In this document: one piece after another, positions 1 to 10,810 of the stretch | Position numbering within the stretch: position 1 is the first letter of the stretch | Layout: every line of letters begins with the position of its first letter | Source of the DNA: Limonium bicolor | Taxonomy: Eukaryota; Streptophyta; Magnoliopsida; Caryophyllales; Plumbaginaceae | DNA: 64,000 bases | Assembly: GCA_023374045.1 (NCBI GenBank) | Contig: CM041776.1 | Span: 122,603,733-122,667,732 of the forward strand | Reading direction: 5' to 3' | Program-made: the position numbers and the translations under genes | The notes under the pieces: model-generated | Database searches by the model: none | What the model was told of the DNA's origin: nothing | Seen by the model: only the letters and a program-made list of their open reading frames with translations

Positions 1-443
1 GCCCAAATGGGCTCAGCACAACCATTAAGTATGAAAACATGCAGCCTGTAAGCTAATGGGCCACACAAGACTACTTGGTCGATAACATGCAATTGATTTG
101 TTTCAGCAATATATATAAATATTGTAAACATACAACATGTACAACACACATCCAATCAACATAATAATTCAACCCAACAGAAACAAGACGTCAATATAAT
201 GAGTCGGTATATTGTTCGCTCCTATGCCTTGAGATTAATTTGGAATCTCGGTATAGACCTTAGATTACTTATCGTGGACAATCCGCAAGATGGAATCCCC
301 ACTTCTCAGAGTGAATATCTTAACTTATTTCTGGTATATTTAAACCTTATTAGAAGAGTAGTGAACTCTCTAATAAACCACCATCGTTATGACGTATGTT
401 GAATCGAGTATGTATAAACTCTATTTGACAAGATTAAGACTCT

Positions 444-467
444 TATATATATATATATATATATATA
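444..467. repeat. (TA)n microsatellite
   Basis: A pure TA dinucleotide run of about 12 units. Confidence 0.9.
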
Positions 468-1852
468 ACTACTTGGGTTCATTTAAACCCGTAGGTGAGC
501 ATAGAACCCCCTTAACCACCTTCGAGAACGACGTATATTGAATCGAGTACATTTAAACCCGGTGGGCGAGTATAAGGCTCCGTTTGCTGGATATGATTTT
601 TTTTGTAGGTAGATTAAGCTGACAGATGTCAACCCTTTATTAGACTATTGCCTCACCAGTGTGTAGTTGGCAGCACCCAATTTGCTAACCAAGGGAGATT
701 AAAGCAAACGCAGGAAATCCTGCGTTCACTTGCGATCGTCGAACGGAACCTAAAACTTCTCCCACAACCACCATCGAGAATGCCGTATATTTAATATGGA
801 ATTCAATCTGATGCAGAAACAACCTCCTAAACTCAGCATGCATGGCCAGAACTTCTTGAGCTTCTCACTCTCTCCCTAGTTAACCGAACTTGTTAGAAGT
901 CACAATGAACAACCGTCCTACTTTTAGAATGTAAGATCAAACATTGATATTCTGGATGTTGACTATATATTGAAGGGAAGTTAGTGAGACAATACCTCAA
1001 GTAATGTCAACAGTTATGTAATCTCTTTTACTTAATCCTCTTGTTACTTTCCAACCATCGTTAAGTATTCTTATGTGAGTATTGATCTACCACGTTCTTG
1101 TTAGTAGCACTTCATAAGTAACATCAAAAATAACATTTAACAATCCATTTCCATGCGTTAATCTTATGGTCATTTCACTCAAGCATATAGCACACAAGCC
1201 GATGTAACTCGGTAGCAAACAAGCTGCAAGAAATCATACCATTCACCGAAGATGACACTCGCCTAGTCTCAGCTGACGTCCTGTCTGTCCCACTCCTATA
1301 TCCGATTAACTGAGAGCATTAATTATTTATCACTCCTGTATAATGTTTAATTGTATTCGTGTAACATTTTTGTAATTCATGTTCGTTATTTCATGTGAGT
1401 TACAAGATTATCTTCTAATCTTTGTTTACTCTTTTATTCCATAGCTGTGTTAGACTTAAGGTATTATTTTATGTACCTTAACCCATGTGAAGAAACCCAC
1501 TGTGTGAGTATCGAACTGAGAGTTTAGACAAAAAACGATGACAGGAGAAAAATGTAAACTGAATCTGTTATTTAGAATCACGTATCGCACTCGATACACA
1601 AGAAGCACGTAGTGCTTTTACAACACTACTTTCCCACGAGATCTAAACTCTCAACACATTAAGAGTACATGACACTCTTAACTCTCACGATTACAATCAG
1701 CACTCAGATCTTACTTTGCATAGCTAACCTCGTTTCAATATGGAAAGGAAACGCGTTTAACAAAACTTCAAACCCTAGCTCTCACAGTCGTATAGACTTT
1801 ACTCTTCTTTTTCTTTCTCTCCGAAAAACTACCTTCCAACTAGTTTTTATTC

Positions 1853-1862
1853 TATTTATATA
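1853..1862 (-). promoter_or_regulatory. TATA box of the Sirevirus LTR
   Basis: The minus strand reads TATATAAATA about 185 nt into the LTR, a normal U3 position. This is a motif and position call only. Confidence 0.5.
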
Positions 1863-2045
1863 GATACGGGAACAGTATGGAAATCTATTAAATAAGATTT
1901 TTATCTTTTACCAAAGCGTATAATCTTATTTGTTATTTTATCCTTCGCACGCTTCTAAGTTCAAGACTGACAAACTTTGTTTCGTAATAGTCTCAGCATA
2001 GGCGTTAGTCCTGGACCGAGTTTGCCAATCAAAACAGCAACAACA

Positions 2046-2447
2046 GTTTCCCCCTTTTTGATGCGGCAAACTATTGAAGTCTTGAACTCACAAATGTTCT
2101 TCGACGATGACCAGCTGGTTCCCCCTGAGTTTTTGCCTTGATATCCACCAAAGAACAACATGATCACAACTCGATTGTTCCCCCTGAATCTCACTCTTTC
2201 GTGTTAATTACCCGTGCTCTATTTTTAAACCAAAAAACTAAATGACTTTTCAAGCATCAAGTGTTTCAAGTATAAAACCACAGATAGTAAATATATGCTA
2301 GATCAAGGTTGTAGAATAGATGTAAAACAAATTCAGCCAAAAGATTATAACAATCTTACAACGTCAAGCTAGACAGAGTATACAGCATACGAACACAAAG
2401 CAGTAATGTCTAAACAAACCCAGCAGTCACCAAAAGTAAATGTCAAC
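2046..2447 (-). other. Sirevirus 3' region with multiple polypurine tracts
   Basis: Minus-strand AAAAGGGGGAAAC (2046-2060), AGGGGGAACC (2117-2128) and AGGGGGAAC (2177-2187) precede the LTR. A fourth, AAAAGGGGGAAAAA, is at 42570-42582 on the other side of the Athila-like insertion. Repeated PPTs upstream of the 3' LTR are a known Sirevirus signature. The first of these touches the LTR and is the likely functional one. The TSD TCAAC of the Athila insertion is at 2443-2447. Confidence 0.65.
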
Positions 2448-4137
2448 TGTTGGGGTAAAACCTAACGGTAAATTGTTGTTAGGGGTTTAACCTAACGGCA
2501 AGTGTACCGGTCGATTATAGCAAGTTTAAATCTCAGAGTATTCCCTGAGTATCGAATCCAAGGAGGCAGTGGCTAGTTTAATTTCTACTTACAAAACAAG
2601 AACAATAAAAATAACAGGAAATTGGGGGTTTTTGTATGTGATGGTGAATATTGTAAAGGAGTTCAATAAGCGATAAATAACAGGTAAATAATTGTTTTGA
2701 TTTTGTTTGATAAGAGATATTCCGGTGTACTACTTCTCTCTAGATTTGCAATTTCTTCCCCTAAGTGATTTCTACAGAATTCTGAATAAAACCCTAGAAT
2801 AAGGATAACTCGTATTCGGTCTCCCGTTCCACGAATTCTAATTAGCAAAGACCGAATCCTAACTCTCGTTATGAATCCACTGTTTACTAATTGCTTTAAG
2901 TGTAGTCTAGATTAATGGTCAGCTAGTGTTTAGAGGAATTACCATCTCTATACTAACTGGTTCTTTCCCTGTAGTCAATTGATAGCCGCAGTTCTCACTT
3001 ATAAGCAAACAAACTGATAAACTCATTTAATTGATCAGATTAACAAGTCTACGAATTCATAAGGGAAAAGAACTTTAATCTATTGTACTGCAGAAAATCG
3101 CAAAGGTTCAGAAATAATTATTCTAGAGATACATAGTAAACCGAAATTAAAAGCGACTACTCAGCCATAGACAAAATAACAATGCTCAATATAAACAGCA
3201 TAAGGATAGAGGGATGTAGCAGAAAAACTGATTTTAGAAGCCGTCGAGACGATTATGCAAATTCCACTCATGTCCGGCTGTCTTGGGTCGGACGTAGATC
3301 CGGACGCCTTGGTCTGGTTGTGTCCGGATCCGGACGTCAAATCCGGACGCGGCTAAAAGAAGCACCGTGAGCAAGGTTCTGTCTGTGAGTGAGGGAGATG
3401 AGTTACGGAGGAAATTTATGAATGGAGATGAAGAGATTATCATGGATGAACAGATGATATGTAGAGAGGAGGAGAGTGTATTGCTTAGACTCTGAGAGTC
3501 TGGGACGATTTGAACTGAAGCAGGAGCTGGGTTTATATAGGCTTAGAGGAGAAACATAGGTTAGTGGTGTGGCGTGTTACGGAAATTAATTGAGCATGGC
3601 CGCTGCTTAATTTAAGGGAAGTATGGGCTTAGCTTGCTTTCGGCTGATAATTGCGCCGAAAGCCCGATTATCAGCGCGATTGCATTTTTATTTTTCATCT
3701 CAGTGTGACGTCCGGATCTGTGTCCGGATCCGGACGTGACACAGAACTTTTAGATCTGAAATTCGGAATATGCCCGGATCTGTGTTCGGATCCGGACAAG
3801 ACACAGAACTTTTTGCAGGTGGATCTCGGGTCACGTCCGGGCTGCGTCCGGATCCGGACATGAGACGTCCGGATTTGCGTCCGGCCAAGTTTACTCGCAC
3901 GTGACCAATTTTTATGTCTCTTCTCCTGATTTGTTCCCCGTTTGTTGCGTTATAATCCTTATGATGTAAAATCTTCATTTCCCTGGGTTTTTCCTATATT
4001 TAGCATATAAAATGCATCAGTTCATATCAAAACATCAATCTTAGGAAAAACATAGAATAAGTGGGAAACATTGCTTAAATTGTAGCAGATTATAAGGTAA
4101 TTAAGCCCTTAAAAGCCTATATGTTTCACACTTATCA
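2448..4137 (-). repeat. 3' LTR of the Athila-like element
   Basis: It aligns end to end with 40831-42520 and has the same length. The minus-strand TATA box TATATAAA is at 3532-3539. Two clusters of CCGG-rich palindromes lie at 3269-3345 and 3709-3893. Visible differences from the partner LTR are scattered substitutions, for example ATTATG against ATTCTG near 3250/41637. Confidence 0.92.
3709..3893. repeat. Palindromic GTCCGGATCCGGAC array in the Athila LTR
   Basis: GTCCGGATC(C/T)GGAC-type units are spaced by TGACACAGAACTTTTAGAT-like linkers. GTCCGGATCCGGAC is its own reverse complement. The partner LTR carries the same array at 42092-42285, with some CCGG cores changed (for example CCGAATCCGAAC). 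Confidence 0.85.
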
Positions 4138-5573
4138 ACTTCCTCACACTTAAGCTTTTGATTATCCTCAAGCAAAATAAGGAATAAGAAGATCTCTAAA
4201 ACCGTCACATAATCTCAAGATCAAACAAGTGCAGAGGGAAATCAAGCAAAGTGACAAATGAAAGAATAATCTTGCTCTTTAGAGGTAAGTTTTCCTAAAC
4301 AATGAAGGAAGAACAATTTTTGTAAAAGCATAGAGAAACTAGATTGTAGAAAACAAGTTAACTTAGCTTGGGACTTTCATCCAATTTTCATTCCTCTAAC
4401 CTTTGGATGACAAGGTGTGTGAATTAATGCCTTATTCCGCAATACCTTTCAACACCACGCACTCATGATCAAAAGCATAAATTTGACTGCAATTTTCTCT
4501 TCTGTAAGCAAAAGCATTCTTCTTCAAGAATTATGTATAAAATAAGCTATTATTGAAAAATTTTGCAGAGTTATTCCATAACCCAGACTTTTCTCTCTAT
4601 CCTTGAGATGGTGTTCGGCCAACTATCCCAGATCCCGAGACCTTAGGTAGATAGGTGTTAAAGCACCCTTAAGACTTAATAACTGGATAGACGAGGCCTG
4701 CTATTGTTAGGAAAAAAATTTATGATCAGCGGAGTACCTTGTCTTATCCTTTTCATTCCAAACATTCTCTTCATTTACAAAATCCCAAGCTAAAATAATC
4801 TGGTTTCCACAACTAGCTAATCCACCTGGTTTCAGTGAAAATAAAGTATTTTTGAAATAAAATTATTTATCAAACCTCATCAAGAAAAACGATTCTTACG
4901 GTTGTCACTTAGTTTAATTTCAAATGCTCCTGTAATTATTTTATTGGTGTGCACAGTCATTAGAGTAGCAAAAAGCAAGTGTGGCATTAAAGAACAACTA
5001 GCATGTTTTCAGGGAAAGGTCTTTCCTTCCTCACACTTAAGAGGAGCAATGTCCTCATTGGTCATAGAAGAAAAGCAATGAAAAGAGCTTTCAAAACATG
5101 CTATACTCCTAATAGATGTATATGCAAGAATTAACCCTCAACGTAAGAAAGGTGGAACATTAATAAGTTAAATTAGGAACTGAAACTCCCCTGGTGTCAT
5201 AGATTGAGGAAGATATTCTTCCTCACACTTGAAGTTTTGTAGGGGTCGAGATATTCCTCATGAGTCAGAGACAGTATGCTTGTTGTGCAGAGTAAAAGTT
5301 GCTAAGCTTTCACTGGCATGTACAACCACAAAATAAAGTGCATTAACTCGAACGACAGGGAATATTTGAATCGTATGAGTAATATAACAAAGAATACTCC
5401 CCATAATTCAAGCTTAGCAGACGTTCGCAAGTAGTGTGGTTCCATTTCCTGTACTTATAGTCATTCATTTTGCAGTAGATGGGACATGTAAATAAATCAG
5501 TGACGAATGTTGTACTGCTCAGAGAAACAAGAAATTTAGCGATTCAGAATTTAAGCACCGGTAAATATAAACA
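4138..5573 (-). other. Non-coding 3' region of the Athila-like element with repeated PPT-like motifs
   Basis: No coding ORF is visible. The minus-strand purine motif AAGTGTGAGGAAG occurs next to the LTR (4138-4152) and again near 5026-5042 and 5219-5233. A related AAGTGTGGGGAAA is at about 29482-29497, downstream of integrase. The copy touching the 3' LTR is the probable PPT. Confidence 0.7.
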
Positions 5574-5578
5574 CCATC

Positions 5579-7094
5579 TGAAATACCCAGGAAATTCCAA
5601 GCTAGGAATAATATAGTATATGGTATGAGTGACATGTCTGAGGTTAGGTGGCCCAGGGAATTAATCTTTCTTCTTAAAGTATTTCTGAATATTAGTAACG
5701 TTGCTTTGATGGATTTAATTACTTTTGAACGCTGTTAGATATAACATTATTTTCCCTCTCTTAATTTCCCTAAGTTATTTAAACCCCGAGGTACTATTCC
5801 GGAATATTCCCTCCAACTTATTTTAAGTATTCAGAGTTCGAATTCTATTTGACTACTCAAATATTATTTTGTTAACTCTCCTTATTCTTCTCTCAGTAAT
5901 TATATTACTGGTATTATCTTTTATTCTTCTTACGAGTTGTTCTTTCCCTTGTTAAACCGTTAAATTATTTACAACACATCTTTCCTTTTCTAAATTATCT
6001 CCTTCCAAATAAATATTTATTAATTGATTCTTGATGTTGTTTCTCATTCTGATTTATTCCTTTTTGAATTTCTCCATCAGTTTTCTTTTACTGATCTCTC
6101 TAATTTATCGAGTTTTATCCTTTAGAGATATTTTAAAATTCCAAGAGTTAGAACTCCTTCTTAAATGTTTTATTTGTATTTCCTTTTAGCATAAATCTTT
6201 AATTAGGTTATTTTCTTTTCATTATACAAACAATTCTATTTAAGGGTTGATATCTCTTCACTATTTCCCCATCCTCAATACGCCGTTCTTGCGTCTACAC
6301 TCTGCTCTTTATTTTCACGTTCTTCTTCTTCTTCAAACCCTTGGTGTTTTCTCGCTGTTTCCGTCGAGGTTGATTATTCCCTGGTGTCCAGTTGGTAGAT
6401 TGTCGGGTAATGTATTCTACTTAATTGTTTAGTTATTTATTCGTTGTTCGGTAAATTCTGATTGCTAATTTTGATTACCTAGACGCCGATTACATCGACG
6501 AGTGCTATCAATAGTCCGGAGCAGTTGGGCTCTTGAGGGTTTTGGTTGTTCCAGGTAAATTCTATGCTCAATGGATTTGACTGTGGTTTTGCGAAATATT
6601 GGAAAAGGGTTCGTTGTGTTTTATCTCGGTTGTGGTTTGAGGATTTGGAAGTTGGAAATTGAATTGAGATTGTGGAAAATCGATAATGGTTTTGGGGAGT
6701 CTTTCACAGGATATTATTATTGTTTGGGAGCCCATAGGTGCTCCCCATTGTTATTATTTGCGCTGCACACATTGTTGCAGTTAAGCTCTATGATCTACGC
6801 TATGTTACTGCTGTTTCATAGGGGGTGTGCACACTTAAGGACTTAGGGTGAGGTGGTTGTTTGACGGTCCCATAGGTGACTGTCCTGGAATTGTGGTTTG
6901 GGGTCCCATAGGTGACCCCGTGTTCGGAATTGTGGTTATTACTTCCTGTTGAAAGCTCCCTACTGCGGTTTCGGTATTTATATGTTTTTCTGGAAATTCT
7001 TCAACTGTTCAGCAAATCTCCTCATCTGATTGTTAAAGGCAAATGTGTTCTGAAATGTATTTTATAGTTTGAGGTAAAAATCCAGGGTGTTACA
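5579..7094 (+). mobile_element. Solo LTR B (Tekay-like termini), 1516 bp
   Basis: It starts TGAAATACCC and ends GGGTGTTACA, the same termini as the Tekay-type LTRs in this window. It is flanked by perfect TSDs CCATC (5574-5578 and 7095-7099). No PBS, PPT or coding region lies inside, so it is a solo LTR left by LTR-LTR recombination. A TATTTAAG near 6238 could be its TATA box, followed by a pyrimidine-rich leader. The apparent ORFs are short and unsupported. Confidence 0.88.
6726..6919 (+). other. Three hairpins with an identical loop and different stems
   Basis: GGGAGC-CCATAGGT-GCTCCC (6726-6745), GACGGTC-CCATAGGT-GACTGTC (6863-6884, one G-U pair in RNA) and GGGGTC-CCATAGGT-GACCCC (6900-6919). 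The 8-nt loop is constant while all three stems differ and still pair, which is the pattern expected of a selected RNA structure. They lie 175-370 nt from the LTR 3' end, in the likely transcribed R-U5 part. Confidence 0.7.
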
Positions 7095-7287
7095 CCATCA
7101 CTTAACATGTCAGTCTCGTGTTGCATCGTTAGTTTTAACAGACCAAAAGTAAAGCAATTCAGAAAAATAGAAAAGTACAGAAAAATAAATAAAATAAAAG
7201 AAAGCAGTAAAGATAGAATGGCGGTCACTGAGGCGGTGGTGGTGGCGGAGGTCTCGCGCCTATCTGGGCCATGAGCATCTGTAAGAT

Positions 7288-8556
7288 CTAGGTAGTCTGG
7301 GTCTGATGAGCGGCTGTCTCTCTCTGCAAAGCATCACTGCGCTCCAAGCGCTCTGCGAGCAAAGTCTGTGTGTCGCGGATAGAAGTCTGCTCTGCCTGGA
7401 GGTGCTCCTGCGTCTGGCGGATGTCATCTATGTGTCCCTCCATGCGCACTTGGCGCTGCTGGACATCCCCAAACTGCTGCTCCATGCCCCCAAAGCGTTG
7501 CTCCATCCTCTGCTGCTACTGAAGTAGGGAGTCCATCATGGTCTGCATCTCTGGTGGGATGCTCATCACTGGGGGTATGGGCGGTGCCATGGTAGCAGTG
7601 GCCACCAGAGTAGAGCTGAAACTGGCAGAGGTGCCTGTGGATCCGAGACCAGAGCTGCCCTTCACCCAGCTGCCGTCATCGAGGCGTAAGAAGCCCCATC
7701 TCCTGAAGGTCCCAAGGGAGATGGGTGTCTCCCCCTCCCTCACCTCAATATCAGGGAAGATATCCGCGGGGAGGGTGGAGACAAGAAGATGGTGGAGAAA
7801 CATGGGAAAGATAGGGGTGATCTTCTTCTTCTTCGTCCACAAATAAGTCACCACCTTATGCAGCTGCCTAAACATGACGAAAAGGAGCGAGAGCTGCTGA
7901 GCTGGTGGATGTGGTGAGGCCAGGAGGTAGTCTAGGAGCACACAATCCTCGTCAGAAGCATCATTTCCGGCATTAGGCCGGATCTGATGACTGAGGATCT
8001 CTGCCAGGGTCCTCTGGGGAAGGGAGGGGAGGATAGCATAGGGGAGCACAGTCTTATTTTCCTCACCCCATCGGCGAGTAGTACTCTCGACCTCTTGTAA
8101 CCACCTAGACTTACTCTGCCTAAGTGAATCCTCTGAAAAATCTAAATGTGTGTCTGTGTTGTCCGGGAGGAGTAAAAGAAGAGCAAAAGTCTTAGGGGTT
8201 ACCTCCACCTGGAACTGGCGCACGTAGGAGATAATGCTGTGTGTCGTGTCTGACGCCACAGCATTGGCGTAGAATTCTCGTACCAGCTCCGGAGAGAAGA
8301 CACCCACGCCCATGCGCAAGATGCTGCGGGCGCCAATCCCCTCAAATATGTCTGTAAGCCCGACGGCAGCTGATGCCTCATCGCTGATGCGCCTCTCAAT
8401 GACGAAGGCCCCGCCCTGATCGTACCAAGCCCGGGCTCTAGCAGATCTGGATCCATCATCGCGTAGTGGGGTAGCGGCTGGCTCAGACTGGTCGTCGGGG
8501 CGTGGGTTCCTCGAAGACGAACCCGTGCGTGTAGAACCTCCTCTAGTGCGAGCCAT
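7288..8556 (-). pseudogene. Extra ORF downstream of Athila pol (plant transposon-associated protein, env position)
   Basis: The frame opens with a low-complexity Arg/Ser/Gly-rich N-terminus (MARTRGGSTRTGSSSRNP). A globular region follows with the motif LVREFYANA near residue 113, typical of the 'putative plant transposon protein' family found beside Athila and other plant elements. One in-frame TAG (7516-7518, from a CAG-like context) splits off a Gln/Glu/Arg-rich, probably coiled-coil C-terminal part of about 72 residues. No signal peptide or transmembrane segment is visible, so an envelope function is not supported despite the env-like position. Its biochemical role is unknown to me. Confidence 0.65.
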
Positions 8557-9164
8557 CTAAACGATAAACAAATGCAGTAAGAAACCTAAACAGGAAGAAA
8601 AGAGAAGCAATAGGCACACCAAAACCCAAAACCGGTCGAGCAGCAAATTCTATTTGAACATATCCTTGCACACAGTTAATTTTTGAGTATCAAGACATTA
8701 AAACAGCCAAACATAGCAAACAATATCATTAAACAACAGAACATTAACCTAGAAAATAATTTCAGAAAATTTGGAAAAATTTCAACATGTCCGGATCCAC
8801 GTCCGGGTCAACTTAGCTGGACGCTGATCCGGACGCAACGAAGAAACCTAAAAAAAATCGCCGCGAACAGAAGTCGAACTCATTCACAGATTAAACCAAA
8901 AATTGCCCAAATTTCACAAAACACCGCACGTTTTCACATCTATACCACAAAAGTAACATCATAAACCTCCAAGTACTATCTAATCTACTCTAATTGGGCA
9001 AGAAAGGAATTGAAATCGGAAAAATTTTAAAACCTGATGCGTTTAGGGTTTGTGGTGTCGAAATGGGGAATAATTGGGGGCACGACGGTAGTGGTGCAGT
9101 GGCGTCTGGGCAGCGCGGTTCCCTGGTGTTCGCCGGCGTCGGAATTCGGCGGTGGTGTTGGGGC
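8557..9164 (-). other. Athila spacer upstream of the extra ORF
   Basis: Non-coding. It contains a short GTCCGG cluster at about 8787-8836, matching the style of the LTR arrays. It is contiguous with 29075-29765 once solo LTR A is removed; the TSD GGTAG is at 9165-9169. Confidence 0.7.
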
Positions 9165-10810
9165 GGTAGTGAAATACCCCGAATCTAATTAATACTTGTT
9201 TATTATTAAATAATGGAGAATTGATCTAGAAACAGATCATTTTAGTTACGCATGCTAATCTATACATGCAAACGTCACGTGAATTAATATTATTACACGT
9301 GCGCATGCAAACTCACGCATGCAAACGTCACGAAAAACAGTCGTTTTACCATAAACGCTAACTGGCGTAATGTTACTAAAAGTATTAACGTACTTGTACG
9401 AACGTTCATGTACGATTATTAACAAGGATTAAACTTCTTTCATAACTAGCTCGATAGAAAGAGCGTCAACAAGAAAAGAACAATACCAACGTGTATACAA
9501 ACGAGCAACGTAAATACTTTACGAATGCCTAAGCATCTATAAATGCTACAATAAATTGAAATACACATTTAGATAAATGTAACAACTTATGTTACACCTA
9601 TTGTATATATTATGAATATATAATAACTCGTCAGAGGTCAAAGATGCGCACTAAACATCTTGACAAGAAGAACGTTCGTAAAACGCCTTAGAATCATGCG
9701 ATTAAGCATGACCTTGTATGACCTTCTAAAACTCAAACCAAATGGTCATACACTCATTATATGAATATATAAACATATTCCCTGGGCTATATTCAGTCAA
9801 AAACGCAAAATGCTCGGGAGTGCTCACGCACGCCCCTTAAAGCACGAAAAGTCCGGAGAGGTGCCGAGGCGGCACGAACTCCTATAAAATTCATTCCTAG
9901 AGTTCCTAACATCATTAATAATCATTCTAAAGATAACCCACGAGCTAGTCTCTCAAGATTCAACAAAATCCTCTGGGAAATTCCTTAACGCTCCTTTTTG
10001 CTCGGGAGTGTCCCGATGGCCCGTAAATTATGTCATGGGTTGATGTAACCCCATATAACTCAAGGTAACATCTTAATATATTATTATTTACTATAATAAG
10101 TGTTTATAAACACTTGTCACTCATAAAGACAATTTATTTGCCAAAATTTCCTTAGAGCACAAAAACACACCTTCGGGTGTCACTAAAACGCGTTTTACGC
10201 AATTACCTTGTAGTTTTTGACATGCCACGAATTAAGAATATTAAATAGGGTTAAAATTACCCTCTAAATCAGTTGGAGGCACTACCCAAAAAGGTTCTCT
10301 ATAGGGGCCGATTTTATGTCCAAAAACTAGTATAAAACTTACATTAAAATTTTATAAAAGGCATAAAACATGGTGACTCATCTTCCCATGTGCTATAATA
10401 CTTAATGGCTCAGAAATGTAGGTCTCATATGACAAGCAAGCTGTCGAAATTATGCAAGGGAACAAGGCAATGTTGGCTAGACAAAAACAAAATGAAAAAA
10501 AGGCAAAAAGTAGATCTAGATTCCACCTTTTGATTTCTTTTTCCATGTGACCTTCCTTTGCTCTTCCTTGGCTCTTCATCACCGGTTGAGAGGCTCCATA
10601 TATGCCTTGAATTCGGCCACCTACAAGAGAAGAAGAAGACAAGCACAAACTTAGAAAAACAAAAGAATAAACCTTACTTTTCTTACCTTGTCTTTTAGCT
10701 CACAATTATTTCCTTCCACATTGCCTTGTCTCACCACATGGCCGAAAATGTGCTGGTAACATGGGCATTTATTGAGCCAATAACTCATTGAATAAACTAA
10801 AGAAAAGAAT

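Larger units (their letters stand above)
1..2045 (-). mobile_element. Probable 3' LTR of the outermost Ty1/copia (Sirevirus-type) element
   Basis: On the minus strand this begins TGTTGTTGCTG at 2045, directly after a polypurine tract, as a 3' LTR should. A TATA-like box lies about 185 nt in. Assignment to the copia element rests on the same-strand copia RNase H end and env-position ORF at 42864-45271, which become contiguous with this piece once the Athila-like insertion is removed. The far end of the LTR is not resolved: TG-starting candidates exist (one near 889), but no second LTR copy is in the window. No credible ORF is present. Diverged short repeats sharing a GTATATTGAATCGAGTA-like core occur around 370-430, 510-570 and 770-800. 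Confidence 0.6.

Noticed and set aside
1669..2194. Short ORFs in the left flank
   Set aside because: They overlap the Sirevirus PPT/LTR boundary and TATA region and lack any domain.
6247..6846. Short plus-strand ORFs in solo LTR B
   Set aside because: No domains; the region is explained as LTR with TSDs on both sides.
7306..7846. Plus-strand open stretches opposite the Athila extra ORF
   Set aside because: They are antisense shadows of the minus-strand frame.
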